From contig NZ_JAFMHJ010000007.1 of the NCBI RefSeq assembly GCF_017854565.1, positions 1 to 64,000 of the forward strand: 64,000 nucleotides of DNA. Direction: 5' to 3'. This stretch comes from Yoonia sp. GTDB lineage: Bacteria > Pseudomonadota > Alphaproteobacteria > Rhodobacterales > Rhodobacteraceae. The translations under genes and the position numbers were made by a program. A model generated the notes under the pieces. It worked only from the letters and a program-made list of their open reading frames with translations, was not told the origin of the DNA and did not search any database. Positions 1-8,102 of the stretch are shown one piece after another (the stretch's first letter is position 1; every line of letters begins with the position of its first letter).

Positions 1-180
1 GCTACCACACTGGATTCACTAGATGAATCCCTCACAGAATTTGTGCAACAGAGCCGCGGAGAGGCCGAGATCCTCGTGCGGTTTGACCAGCCCGCAAGCG
101 GCGCCACGCCGTTCATGTTCCATTGCCATATACTCGAACATGAAGATGCAGGCATGATGGGTCAGTTTACCGTTGCTTGA
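1..180 (+). CDS. Multicopper oxidase, C-terminal fragment (5' end outside window or lost)
   Basis: Frame 1 is open from the first base and ends in TGA. The motif FMFHCHILEHEDAGMMGQF is the C-terminal copper signature of multicopper oxidases (CueO/CopA/bilirubin-oxidase type): HCH and H bind the type-2/3 copper cluster, the Cys links to type-1 copper and the Met is its axial ligand. AEILVRFDQPA just before is the usual beta strand. The first ~11 codons do not look like the family, and the DNA there is a perfect dyad resembling an insertion-sequence end, so the gene may be a remnant truncated by an element lying to the left. A periplasmic copper oxidase is likely if it is intact. The family is certain; intactness cannot be judged from here. 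Confidence 0.8.
   Translation, partial: ATTLDSLDESLTEFVQQSRGEAEILVRFDQPASGATPFMFHCHILEHEDAGMMGQFTVA
4..31. repeat. Dyad repeat copy 1, insertion-sequence-end-like
   Basis: GGATTCA-CTAGA-TGAATCC is a perfect 7-bp inverted repeat with a 5-base spacer (12-30). Bases 4-31 match 22 of 28 bases with the copy at 265-292 in the same orientation. Read on the minus strand it begins GAGGGATTCATC, which resembles terminal repeats of IS5-type elements as I remember them. That assignment is inference, since no transposase is in the window. Confidence 0.4.
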
Positions 181-264
181 CCTGCGCCCCGTGCGGACCG
201 CAGCGTCGTCATTGTTCTTGATCTGGCAAATCGCCGGTGTCCGATGGTTGATATCGCGCCAGTC

Positions 265-292
265 ATTACACCGAATTCACAAGATGAATTCC
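265..292. repeat. Dyad repeat copy 2
   Basis: GAATTCA-CAAGA-TGAATTC (273-291) is a perfect inverted repeat and a diverged copy of the one at 4-31, same orientation, 261 bases away. It lies in the short gap between the oxidase remnant and the convergent pseudouridine synthase. It could be a relic element end, or a weak terminator for either gene. Confidence 0.4.
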
Positions 293-302
293 GACAGCCG
301 AT

Positions 303-851
303 CTATGGATCAAGCCTGTGCCACTTACCCAATGGCAGGTGATCCAGTGTCCAGTCGCCGATCCGCCAGCGCACCAGCCGCAGCGTCGGAAAGCCGATAT
401 GCGCGGTCATGCGGCGGACTTGGCGGTTGCGGCCTTCGCTGATCTGGACTTCGATCCAGCGGTCCGGAACGGATTTTCGCACGCGCACTGGCGGGTCGCG
501 GTCCCATAGGGTGGGGGGGGGAATCAGGCGGACCAGCGCGGGACCGGTGACCCCGTCGTTCAGCGTGACGCCGGCACGCAGAGGTTGCATATCCGCGTCG
601 GTGGGCGCGCCTTCGACCTGTACCAGATAGGTTTTGGGCAGCTTATGTTTCGGGTCAGCGATTTTGGCCTGCAATTTGCCGTCATCGGTCAGCACCAACA
701 GACCCTCGCTGTCGCGGTCCAGACGACCGGCGGGATAGACGTCAGGCACGTCGATATAGGCCGACAGGGTCGGGCGCGGCGACGGGCTGCGCACATCGGT
801 GAATTGTGACAGTACGCCGAACGGTTTATTAAAGAGAATTACGCTGGTCAT
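303..851 (-). CDS. RluE-like 23S rRNA pseudouridine synthase
   Basis: The 182-residue product is a pseudouridine synthase of the RsuA/RluB/E/F group. It isomerises a uridine in ribosomal RNA; E. coli RluE acts on U2457 of 23S rRNA. GRLDRDSEGLLVLTDDG at residues 42-58 holds the catalytic Asp45, and EGRNRQVRRM is the second family motif. There is no S4 domain before the catalytic domain and the protein is short, both as in RluE. The frame stays open upstream, but the family-typical start MTSVILFNKPFG at 851 is chosen because the 91 preceding residues look like non-coding translation. It is transcribed away from speF. The exact target uridine is inference. Confidence 0.85.
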   Translation of the reverse strand: MTSVILFNKPFGVLSQFTDVRSPSPRPTLSAYIDVPDVYPAGRLDRDSEGLLVLTDDGKLQAKIADPKHKLPKTYLVQVEGAPTDADMQPLRAGVTLNDGVTGPALVRLIPPPTLWDRDPPVRVRKSVPDRWIEVQISEGRNRQVRRMTAHIGFPTLRLVRWRIGDWTLDHLPLGKWHRLDP

Positions 852-1084
852 ACGTCTGATTAGCCTGATTGACGGGGGCTGGTCCAGCGGGCTGACGATG
901 TCAGGTTTGCCACATGGCGTGTGCCGCGACTGCGTGCGGCCTCTTGTCGTGATGTGCCGCCGGGCTGGCGATAAAAAATACGGGTATTCATCATTGATTT
1001 CCAGCGCTTGTGCGGAAAATCTCACAGGCGGTTGAAATATCTCTTGCATCGAATCCGCAGTTGCCCCAAATGCGTTTTGAAGAC
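852..1084. other. Divergent intergenic region between pseudouridine synthase and speF
   Basis: About 230 bases with no convincing gene. It must hold the promoter of the minus-strand pseudouridine synthase and the promoter of the speF leader. TTGAAA near 1034 could be a -35 element, but I see no matching -10 box worth calling. Confidence 0.4.
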
Positions 1085-1193
1085 GCCAACGCACGCGCCT
1101 CTGGCCGGTGATTGTCACGCACACGTGTTTACGTAGCGACGGTAACGTCTCCCTTGGAACTGAGCGGTCATATATGGCCGGGTCTACTGGAGA
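1085..1193 (+). ncRNA. speF leader: speF-type 5' leader RNA (cis-regulatory, ribosome-binding-site masking)
   Basis: The speF motif is a conserved RNA described upstream of ornithine decarboxylase genes in alphaproteobacteria. This leader sits in that position and shows a matching architecture. GUCUCC (1147-1152) can pair with GGAGAU (1189-1194), whose GGAG is the ribosome-binding site for the ATG at 1202. Inside lies a second hairpin, CGGUC/GGCCG (1165-1169 with 1176-1180), with an AUAUAU loop. The 3' half is the strong evidence; the 5' limit is approximate. The likely role is repression of speF translation by polyamine or ornithine status. The ligand is not settled by the sequence. Confidence 0.6.
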
Positions 1194-1201
1194 TGACCAA
1201 A

Positions 1202-2374
1202 ATGACTGTATATTCTTCTGGCGCCGCGGCGTCTGTCATTGCCGCAGATGCAAACCGCTTGGATGCCTATGTTGCTGCGCGCAGCTTTGATAAGCCGACG
1301 CTGGTGATGGATCTTGACCGTGTTGCCAAGCAGTATGATGCTTTGAAAGCCGGTTTGGGCCGCGCTGACATTCACTATGCCGTAAAAGCGAACCCGGCAC
1401 GCCAGATCATTGCCCGGCTTGTCGACCTTGGGTCGCATTTTGATGCCGCATCGCGTGCTGAGATCGCGCTGTGCCTTGAGGAGGGCGCCGATCCATCGGA
1501 GGTGTCGTTTGGCAACACGATCAAGCGTGCGTCTGACATTGCCTGGGCGTGGGAACAGGGGATCACGCTTTTCTCTGCGGATGCCGAAGAAGAGCTGGAA
1601 AAGATCGCTGAAAATGCGCCGGGCGCTTCTGTCTACATCCGCCTGATCGTCGAAGTATCGCAGGCCGACTGGCCGTTGTCGCGCAAGTTTGGCTGCGACA
1701 GTGACACCGCGCTGCGCCTGCTGGACCTCTGCAAAGAATTGGGGCTGAACCCTGTTGGGTTCTCGTTCCACGTGGGGTCGCAGACCCGCCGTGCTGAAAT
1801 GTGGGCGCCGACGTTGGACGCCATGGGTGTGATCTGGCAGGCCGCGCTGGACGCCGGTCACGATCTCAGCCTCGTTAATATCGGCGGTGGTTTCCCGGCG
1901 TTCTACGGCGAAGAAATCGACGCGCCGACCGCATATGCGGCCAAGGTCATCGAGATGGTCGAAGCCCGCTTCCCCAATGTCGCGCGTATAATGGCAGAGC
2001 CGGGCCGCGGTATGGTCGCAGAGGCGGGGGTGATCGTATCCGAAGTGATGCTGGTCTCGCGCAAATCTGATCGCGACATGCACCGCTGGGTGTATCTGGA
2101 CATCGGGCGTTTCTCGGGTCTGGCCGAAACCGAAGGCGAGGCGATCCGCTATCAGTTTGAAACGGCGCGGGATGCCGATGCGACGGGCCCCTGCATCATG
2201 GCAGGCCCCAGCTGTGACAGCGCCGACGTGCTGTACGAAAAGCGCCCTGTCGCGCTGCCGCTGACGCTGAAATCAGGAGATCGTGTGTTGATCCGCAACA
2301 CCGGGGCGTACACATCGACCTATTCGTCGGTTTGTTTCAATGGCTTCCCGCCGCTGGACGTCGTGGTCATCTAA
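1202..2374 (+). CDS. speF: Ornithine (lysine) decarboxylase, fold III PLP enzyme
   Basis: The 390-residue enzyme decarboxylates ornithine to putrescine (some relatives also take lysine), the entry step of polyamine synthesis. Domains are an alanine-racemase-type TIM barrel (about 30-275) and a C-terminal beta domain. YAVKANP puts the PLP-binding lysine at 62; HVGSQ at 190-194, IGGGFP near 227-232 and EPGR at 266-269 bind cofactor phosphate; GPSCDSAD at 335-342 carries the catalytic Cys338 and substrate-binding Asp339. All key residues are present and the length is normal for the eukaryote-like bacterial form. ATG 1202 is chosen because GGAG lies nine bases upstream; ATG 1193 would overlap that site. 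Expression is probably controlled by the leader RNA. Confidence 0.92.
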   Translation: MTVYSSGAAASVIAADANRLDAYVAARSFDKPTLVMDLDRVAKQYDALKAGLGRADIHYAVKANPARQIIARLVDLGSHFDAASRAEIALCLEEGADPSEVSFGNTIKRASDIAWAWEQGITLFSADAEEELEKIAENAPGASVYIRLIVEVSQADWPLSRKFGCDSDTALRLLDLCKELGLNPVGFSFHVGSQTRRAEMWAPTLDAMGVIWQAALDAGHDLSLVNIGGGFPAFYGEEIDAPTAYAAKVIEMVEARFPNVARIMAEPGRGMVAEAGVIVSEVMLVSRKSDRDMHRWVYLDIGRFSGLAETEGEAIRYQFETARDADATGPCIMAGPSCDSADVLYEKRPVALPLTLKSGDRVLIRNTGAYTSTYSSVCFNGFPPLDVVVI

Positions 2375-2381
2375 CTGCGCA

Positions 2382-2412
2382 AGCGGCACGCGGTATACCA
2401 CCGTGTGCCGCT
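2382..2412 (+). terminator. Strong hairpin after speF
   Basis: AGCGGCACGCGGT pairs with ACCGTGTGCCGCT over 13 bp (one G-U) around a 5-base loop, starting seven bases after the speF stop. A T-run (2432-2437) is present but displaced by about 20 bases, so this may be an RNA-stabilising or factor-assisted terminator rather than a classical one. Confidence 0.55.
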
Positions 2413-2499
2413 AAGCGTTTCTAAATTAACACCTTTTTTGTTTACAGTCTGCAAAACCCCGCTAGTTTACAGGTGAGTAATTTTGCAAAGGCTGGCCCC

Positions 2500-3780
2500 A
2501 TGCCCCCGATTGCCGACCATCCACTACGCTATCCGATGGCCAATGAGCTGCACGCGCGACCGTTTCCATCGGTGGCGGCACCCAGCCGCGCGGCCTATCT
2601 TGCGATCAAGCCAGCCAAGAACGCGGCGGGCCGCGACAGGGCAAAGGACAGGACCCATCTGATTGATTTGCTGGACCGTTTCGGCGCCCAACATCCACAG
2701 CCGGATGCGACGCATTATTTCGGACAGATCGGCAAACATATTCTGAAGTGGGAAAGCCATACAGAGTTTGTGACCTACACAATTTTTGGCGATGGCGTCG
2801 CAGAACGGCCGTTTGACGTGGCAACCTTCGCGGTCTTTCCTGAAGATTGGTTGGCCGCAGCCCCCGGCACCCGGGTAACCTCTGCGCTGATCCGGGTCGA
2901 AGTTGCCGAAGGCGACGGCGGTCTGAGCGACAAGGCACATGATTGGTTTGTCCCTGAAAGTTTGGCGATAAGCCGTGTGCTGGAGGATGATCTGGTTGTG
3001 GCTGGCGATTTCAGGATTGATCCTGCGGGCCATATGCGGTTTGCAGTTTTTGCGCGACCTGGCACAGGCGCGCGCCGCATCGGGCGGGTCGTTCAGCGTC
3101 TGTGCGAGATTGAGACGTATAAAGCGATGTCAATGTTGGGCCTGTCGCGCGCGCGCGAACTTGGGCCGCGTCTGGCGGCGATTGATGGTACATTGTCAAA
3201 ACTGGTCGGCGATATGTGTGGCCCCATTGCGGAACCGGCGGGGATGCTGCAATCGCTGCTTGAAGTGTCGGCAGAGCTGGAAAACATCGTGGCGCAGACC
3301 GCGTTCCGCTTTGGTGCGACAGGGGCCTATGAGACGATAGTCAATCAGCGGATTGAAGTGCTGCGTGAGCAGCGGTTTGCTGGCCGCCAGACCTTTGGCG
3401 AATTTATGATGCGCCGGTTTGATCCGGCCATGCGCACCGTGAAATCAACCGAGCGGCGTTTGCAGGCGATGTCCGACCGCGCCCTGCGGGCCGGTGATTT
3501 GCTGCGAACGCGGGTGGATGTGGAACGGTCAGCCCAAAATCAGGATTTGCTGACCAGCATGGACCGCCGCGCCGATTTGCAACTGCGGTTGCAGCGCACG
3601 GTTGAGGGGCTGTCGGTCGTGGCCATCAGCTATTACGCGGTCAATCTGGTGCTATATATGACAGGCCCGCTGGAAAAGACGTTTGATATCCCTAAGACGG
3701 TGTTGGCCGCGATCGCGACGCCGGTGGTATTGCTGTTTGTGTGGCTGATGGTGCAACGGATTCACAAAAAGATGGCGTAG
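2500..3780 (+). CDS. DUF3422 family membrane-anchored protein
   Basis: The product begins HPLRYPMANELHARPF, the typical N-terminal signature of DUF3422, a family of unknown function common in alpha- and betaproteobacteria. It has a long soluble region (about 1-370), much of it helical and probably coiled-coil near residues 280-370 (rich in Arg, Gln, Leu), followed by two transmembrane helices near the C-terminus (VVAISYYAVNLVLYM and VLAAIATPVVLLFVWLMV). ATG 2500 is preferred because AAAGG lies eight bases before it; a GTG at 2473 would add nine residues. It stands alone downstream of speF. Length (426 residues) is usual. The function is not known. Confidence 0.8.
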   Translation: MPPIADHPLRYPMANELHARPFPSVAAPSRAAYLAIKPAKNAAGRDRAKDRTHLIDLLDRFGAQHPQPDATHYFGQIGKHILKWESHTEFVTYTIFGDGVAERPFDVATFAVFPEDWLAAAPGTRVTSALIRVEVAEGDGGLSDKAHDWFVPESLAISRVLEDDLVVAGDFRIDPAGHMRFAVFARPGTGARRIGRVVQRLCEIETYKAMSMLGLSRARELGPRLAAIDGTLSKLVGDMCGPIAEPAGMLQSLLEVSAELENIVAQTAFRFGATGAYETIVNQRIEVLREQRFAGRQTFGEFMMRRFDPAMRTVKSTERRLQAMSDRALRAGDLLRTRVDVERSAQNQDLLTSMDRRADLQLRLQRTVEGLSVVAISYYAVNLVLYMTGPLEKTFDIPKTVLAAIATPVVLLFVWLMVQRIHKKMA

Positions 3781-3837
3781 GGCCGTTGTGCCTTTTGTGT
3801 GGCATGCTACCATTTTGCCGCGCGCAAGAGGGGCACG

Positions 3838-5157
3838 ATGATTGATAGTATGAGACTTTGTCTGTTGGCGCTGCTGTCCGGCTCTGCGGCCTTGGCGCAG
3901 GAACTGCCCGCGCCGTTGACGGATGCCGATTTCAAACCGGTGCGGATCGAAGAAGTGCTGTTGGGTCAGCAGCTTTTCTATGATCCGATCTTGTCGGGCA
4001 ATCGCGAGGTGTCCTGTGCAACCTGCCATCATCCGGCGTTTGGGACCAGTGATGGTCTGTCGTTGGGGATTGGCGATGGCGGGATGGGTCTGGGGACGGC
4101 CCGTGTGGTTGACCCCGTCAATATGCCTGAACAGCGGGTGCCGCGAAATGCGCCTGCGCTGTTCAATTTGGGCGCTTATGAATTCACCGTGCTGTTTCAC
4201 GACGGCCGGATCGAGGTGGACGCGGATCGCCCCGGCGGCCTTCGCACCCCTTTGGACGCGGATATGGTCGCCGGGTTTACATCGCTTTTGTCGGCGCAGA
4301 CGATGTTTCCGGTGCTCAGCCCCGATGAAATGGCCGGGCATTACAGCGAAAACGAGGTGTCCAAGGCAGTGCGCCGTGGTGTGCTGACAGGGCCGGGTGG
4401 GGCATGGGATATTATTGCCCGGCGGGTTGCGGATATTCCAGCCTATGCGGCGGATTTTATGCTGGTCTATGACCATATTGACGCGCCGGGCGCGATTGGC
4501 TTTGCTGATATCTCAAACGCGATTGCGGCGTTTATTGCGTCTGAATGGCGGTCTGATGGGGCGCCGTTTGATGGGGTGCTGCGGGGCGACGGCGATTTGC
4601 CAGCACCTGCTGCCGCTGGCATGGCTTTGTTTTATGGCGAAGCGGGCTGCGCGGGGTGTCACAGGGGCCCGTTTCTGACCGATCATCAGTTTCATGTGAT
4701 GGGTGTGCCGCAGATTGGCCCCGGCAAGGCCGCCCGATTTGAAAGCCATGCGCGCGATGAGGGACGGTTTCGGGTGACGGGCAATCCTGCGGACCTGTAT
4801 GCGTTTCGAACGCCCAGCCTGCGCAATGTCGCGCTGACCGCGCCGTACGGTCATGCCGGCGCAGAAAGGGACTTGCGCAAATTTGTAGTCGGTCATCTGG
4901 ACCCGGCGGCGGCGTTGGCCACCTATGATATCGCGGCAGCGGTCTTGCCCGCGTTTGACGCGGATGATGCGCGTGGGTTGCACGATAATCCGGCAATTGC
5001 CGCCGCCGTAACGGTGTCACCGGTGACACTGCGTGATCACGATATTGCTGCTTTGATCGCATTTTTGCAGGCGTTGACCGATCCGGCGGCGCAGCAGGGC
5101 CATTTGGGCGTGCCCGATACGGTGCCCAGTGGTCTGCCCGTGGTCCGCCCACGCTAG
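3838..5157 (+). CDS. MauG-like di-haem cytochrome c peroxidase, exported
   Basis: The 439-residue protein has a signal peptide (about 1-20, ending ALA-Q) and two c-type haem sites: CATCH at 60-64 and CAGCH at 271-275. RTPSLRNVALTAPYGH near 324-339 is the conserved C-terminal motif of bacterial di-haem peroxidases. Members either reduce H2O2 with cytochrome c electrons or, like MauG and MbnH, oxidise residues in partner proteins. Which one applies cannot be read from the sequence. ATG 3838 follows AAGAGGGG. It converges with and overlaps by 4 bp the gene for a CRTAC1 protein, and a second paralogue lies at 17453-18754. Action is in the periplasm. Confidence 0.88.
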   Translation: MIDSMRLCLLALLSGSAALAQELPAPLTDADFKPVRIEEVLLGQQLFYDPILSGNREVSCATCHHPAFGTSDGLSLGIGDGGMGLGTARVVDPVNMPEQRVPRNAPALFNLGAYEFTVLFHDGRIEVDADRPGGLRTPLDADMVAGFTSLLSAQTMFPVLSPDEMAGHYSENEVSKAVRRGVLTGPGGAWDIIARRVADIPAYAADFMLVYDHIDAPGAIGFADISNAIAAFIASEWRSDGAPFDGVLRGDGDLPAPAAAGMALFYGEAGCAGCHRGPFLTDHQFHVMGVPQIGPGKAARFESHARDEGRFRVTGNPADLYAFRTPSLRNVALTAPYGHAGAERDLRKFVVGHLDPAAALATYDIAAAVLPAFDADDARGLHDNPAIAAAVTVSPVTLRDHDIAALIAFLQALTDPAAQQGHLGVPDTVPSGLPVVRPR

Positions 5158-6629
5158 GGTTTTGTCAGCGTGATTTGGCGGTCGGATTGTGTGCTGTGGC
5201 TGGACGCGGTGCCATCGGGCCATGTGATCGTGACGGTGGCGTTTGTTGCAGGCCCAAGGCCAAAGTGCAGTGGCAAGGCCTGACCGCCGGCATGACCGCC
5301 GCCGATGGTAACCTGTTGCGATTGTGTGGTTTCGGTTTTGACGCTGATCACCGCGCCGATGGCGTTGCGGTTGCCACCCGATTGGGACAGGGCGATCCGT
5401 AGCCAGTGTCCGGTGTCGGCGGTGACGTTGCGGTACAGCTCGATCGGGGCGCGCCGGTTCATGACGATCAGATCAAGGCGCCCGTCGCCATCGAAATCCA
5501 CGAGCGCGGCCCCGCGCGAGCGGTCGGTGCTTGCGATGCCTGCGCCCCCCCCCGTTTCGGAAAACTGACCATTTTCATTTTGCATCAACAGGTTGTTGGG
5601 GTCTTGCATGGCGAGGCCCGGCATTTGGTCGACGTTGCCTTTGGCGATGAACAGATCCGCACGCCCGTCATTGTCCACGTCACCAAACTGCGCGTGCCAG
5701 CCGGTTGATGGCCGCCCGTCACCGCCGGTATAGGGCCGCTGCGCGTAGGTTCCGATGGCATAGGGGGCGGCGACGTACGTGCCGTCTGGCTGGGCGATTT
5801 GCAGCAGTTGATCACCCATCGACGTCATCATCACCTCGTCGCGCCCGTCACCGGTCAGGTCCCGGCTGGCGATACCCATGCCCCAAAGCGAGACGTTTTG
5901 CCAGCCGTCCGCAGGGCCGAGAAAGCGTTCATAGGCGATGTCCCACATTTGTTCATACCCGCCACGCACATAATAGTGCCGATCGTTGGAAATGCGCAGA
6001 GTGGGGCGCCCGCGGGCATCAATGCTGGCCAACATTGACAGCGGGCAAAATCCGGGGTTGAGGGGCGCGGTGGCATAGCCATCGGCGGTAGGGCGCAGGA
6101 TGTGATTGCGATCACACGCCTCAAACGGGCCCTCTGGGTCAAAGCGGTCAACGTAGTTTCCGATGGCCATGGTGGGTTTGCCGTCCGTGTCCCACCACGC
6201 GCTAAACGCTGTAGTCCATTGATCATCCGCAGGGATGGTCAGGGCGTCTGTCGCGTCGCTAAAGGCGCAGTTGCCGGTGCCTTGCAGTACTATGTTGGGG
6301 CCGACGCGCATCACGAAAAGGTCCATCAGACCGTCGGCATTGATATCCAACGGGTAGGCACCGGTGACGCCGGTCAGCGCGGGGATGGTCGCGGCGACGA
6401 AGGTAAAGTCACCCATGTTGCGAAACAGGGCTGCGGGGGTTTCGCCACCGGCGGCAAAGACGTCAGGCAGCGTGTCGCCATTGCAGTCAAACACCGCCAC
6501 GCCACCACCGACGAAATGTTCCCAACCGCCGCTGTAAATGTGATCAGGGATGCCCCCGGACCGGTTTTCGAACAGCGGGTCAGCACTGGCCGCCGTGGCA
6601 AGCAACACAAAGGGCAGGGCGCGTATCAT
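5154..6629 (-). CDS. CRTAC1-type FG-GAP/VCBS repeat protein with ASPIC/UnbV domain, exported
   Basis: The 491-residue protein has a signal peptide (cleavage near residue 16, ASA-D) and a beta-propeller built from FG-GAP/VCBS repeats. Each repeat carries an Asp-rich calcium loop: DCNGDTLPD, DINADGLMD, DLTGDGRDE, DVDNDGRAD and DFDGDGRLD. The C-terminal ASPIC/UnbV domain runs from about NAIGAVISV to ITWPDGTAS. The family is extracellular or periplasmic and its role is poorly known. Its ATG overlaps the stop of the upstream ROK regulator by 4 bp, so it is probably co-transcribed with a xylose regulator. It also converges on a di-haem peroxidase. A structural, adhesive or redox-partner role is possible but unproven. 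Confidence 0.85.
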   Translation of the reverse strand: MIRALPFVLLATAASADPLFENRSGGIPDHIYSGGWEHFVGGGVAVFDCNGDTLPDVFAAGGETPAALFRNMGDFTFVAATIPALTGVTGAYPLDINADGLMDLFVMRVGPNIVLQGTGNCAFSDATDALTIPADDQWTTAFSAWWDTDGKPTMAIGNYVDRFDPEGPFEACDRNHILRPTADGYATAPLNPGFCPLSMLASIDARGRPTLRISNDRHYYVRGGYEQMWDIAYERFLGPADGWQNVSLWGMGIASRDLTGDGRDEVMMTSMGDQLLQIAQPDGTYVAAPYAIGTYAQRPYTGGDGRPSTGWHAQFGDVDNDGRADLFIAKGNVDQMPGLAMQDPNNLLMQNENGQFSETGGGAGIASTDRSRGAALVDFDGDGRLDLIVMNRRAPIELYRNVTADTGHWLRIALSQSGGNRNAIGAVISVKTETTQSQQVTIGGGHAGGQALPLHFGLGPATNATVTITWPDGTASSHSTQSDRQITLTKP

Positions 6630-7891
6630 GCGCGGCTTTCGCCCAAGGCGGCGTCACTGACGGCGGCAAGTGCGAGGGCGGTGGCGCCGCGTGCCCAAAC
6701 CAGATCACCCCAAGCGTGGATTTCGATCCGGCACGGAGGGCGCCCGTCAGTGAGCGTGAGTTTATGCATTTCCGCCAGCACCTCGTCGGCATAAAGATAG
6801 TCGTACAGCATCCGTTCGCCGGACAGAATAATCAGCTCAGGGTCAAAGAGCTGGATGACATTGGAAAGGCCCACGGACAGATAGCGCCCCGCGCGGCGAA
6901 AGATAGTGCGCGCGGCTTCGTTCCCGGATTTGGCCTGTGCGAACAGCGCGTCCAGCATGGCATTAGGGCTTTGCGGGTTGCGGGGGTTGCGGTGCAGGGC
7001 GGTCGCGGCCTCGCGGGCAAGCGCGTAGTCGGCAAGGTATGCCTCAAGACAGCCACGCTGGCCGCACCGGCACAGCGCCCCATCAAGCTGCACCTTGGTG
7101 TGCCCCAGTTCCAGCCCCAAACCGCGCGATCCGCGAAACAGCCGGTTATCAAGAACAAGGCCCATGCCGACGCCATGTTCAATGGTCACAACGGCGAAAT
7201 CAGACATGCCGCGCCCGGCCCCGAACCAAAGTTCGGCAAGCGTCAGCACGTTGGCGTCATTATCGACATGCAGCGGCACACCAAAACGCGCCAGAAAGGC
7301 ACCCGCAAAGTCGTTGTCGCGGGTGGTCATAAGGGGCGACCATACGACCGTGCCGGTTTGGTGATCGACAATACCGGACATGCCCACGCCCACGGCGGAA
7401 ATATCGGCCAGTGTTTTGCCTGCGGCGGCAAGGACGATGGCCATCAGCGCATCCATCTCTTCGAGCAGGTCATCAAGGGTCTTGCGGGTTGCGGGTGTTG
7501 GCAGCGTGGCATCTGCCAGCATCCGGCCTGCAAAATCGGTCAGCACAGCGGAGTGTTTTTCGTCCGACAGCTTGATGCCGATGACGTGCCGGCCCTCTGG
7601 CACGACCTCGAGTGCGACGGGTGGGCGCCCGCGCCCGGGATCGCGCGGCAGGCCATCCACCTCGCGCAGGAGCCCTGCCGCGATCAGATCGGCGGTCAGG
7701 GTCGTGGCGGATCCTGCGCTGATGCCCAAGGCGCGGGTGACATCGCTGCGCGCCGCGCGCCCGGCTGCGCGCACGTGTTCAAATATCTGCTGTCGCAACG
7801 GTTTTGCATTATCGCTGGCGGTCGACAACATCGGCCCGCAGCCGGATGTGCCCTGCGATTCGCTGTCGTTCAGTGATACTTCGTCATACAT
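6626..7891 (-). CDS. xylR: ROK family transcriptional regulator, probable xylose repressor
   Basis: The 421-residue product has an N-terminal winged helix-turn-helix (about 30-85, PLRQQIFEHVRAAG to GLLREVD) followed by a sugar-kinase-like ROK domain. VDNDANVLTLAEL and the zinc motif CRCGQRGCLEAY are conserved ROK elements. It lies divergent from xylF, the arrangement expected of the XylR repressor, which lets go of DNA when xylose or a derivative binds. A small dyad TTCAG-AGC-CTGAA (7894-7906) sits right before its start codon and could serve autoregulation. ATG 7891 is used; ATG 7831 is an alternative, as neither has a clear ribosome-binding site. The regulator class is certain; the xylose link rests on context. 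Confidence 0.85.
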   Translation of the reverse strand: MYDEVSLNDSESQGTSGCGPMLSTASDNAKPLRQQIFEHVRAAGRAARSDVTRALGISAGSATTLTADLIAAGLLREVDGLPRDPGRGRPPVALEVVPEGRHVIGIKLSDEKHSAVLTDFAGRMLADATLPTPATRKTLDDLLEEMDALMAIVLAAAGKTLADISAVGVGMSGIVDHQTGTVVWSPLMTTRDNDFAGAFLARFGVPLHVDNDANVLTLAELWFGAGRGMSDFAVVTIEHGVGMGLVLDNRLFRGSRGLGLELGHTKVQLDGALCRCGQRGCLEAYLADYALAREAATALHRNPRNPQSPNAMLDALFAQAKSGNEAARTIFRRAGRYLSVGLSNVIQLFDPELIILSGERMLYDYLYADEVLAEMHKLTLTDGRPPCRIEIHAWGDLVWARGATALALAAVSDAALGESRA

Positions 7892-8102
7892 TATTCAGAG
7901 CCTGAACTATTGGGGCGGTTTTTCGCCGTTGAATTCGGGTGTTTCTGGAGTGTGCCCAATATTTCCGCACCTTAAAAGCGTTTTTTGCGCATTTTCAGCA
8001 ATTTTTATTTTGACAACTGAATTTAATTGGTCTTCCCTTAGGGTGTAGGGTCAAGAGGCCCACGCCCTCGATACGTGGGGCTGCATTTTCTGGGAGGAAC
8101 TC
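7892..8102. promoter_or_regulatory. xylR-xylF divergent control region
   Basis: This is an AT-rich stretch against a GC-rich background. TTGACA at 8010-8015 is a good -35 element for xylF; the -10 box is weak (around 8033-8043). GGGAGGAAC before 8103 is the xylF ribosome-binding site. The dyad TTCAG-AGC-CTGAA at 7894-7906 is the clearest operator candidate for xylR. Confidence 0.4.

Noticed and set aside
852-1124. N-terminal extension of the pseudouridine synthase to 1124
   Set aside because: The extra 91 residues have no similarity to the family and cover the promoter and speF leader region.
6716-7876. 386-codon plus-strand frame across xylR
   Set aside because: Antisense to a ROK protein with intact HTH and zinc motif; the translation is low-complexity His/Gln/Gly.
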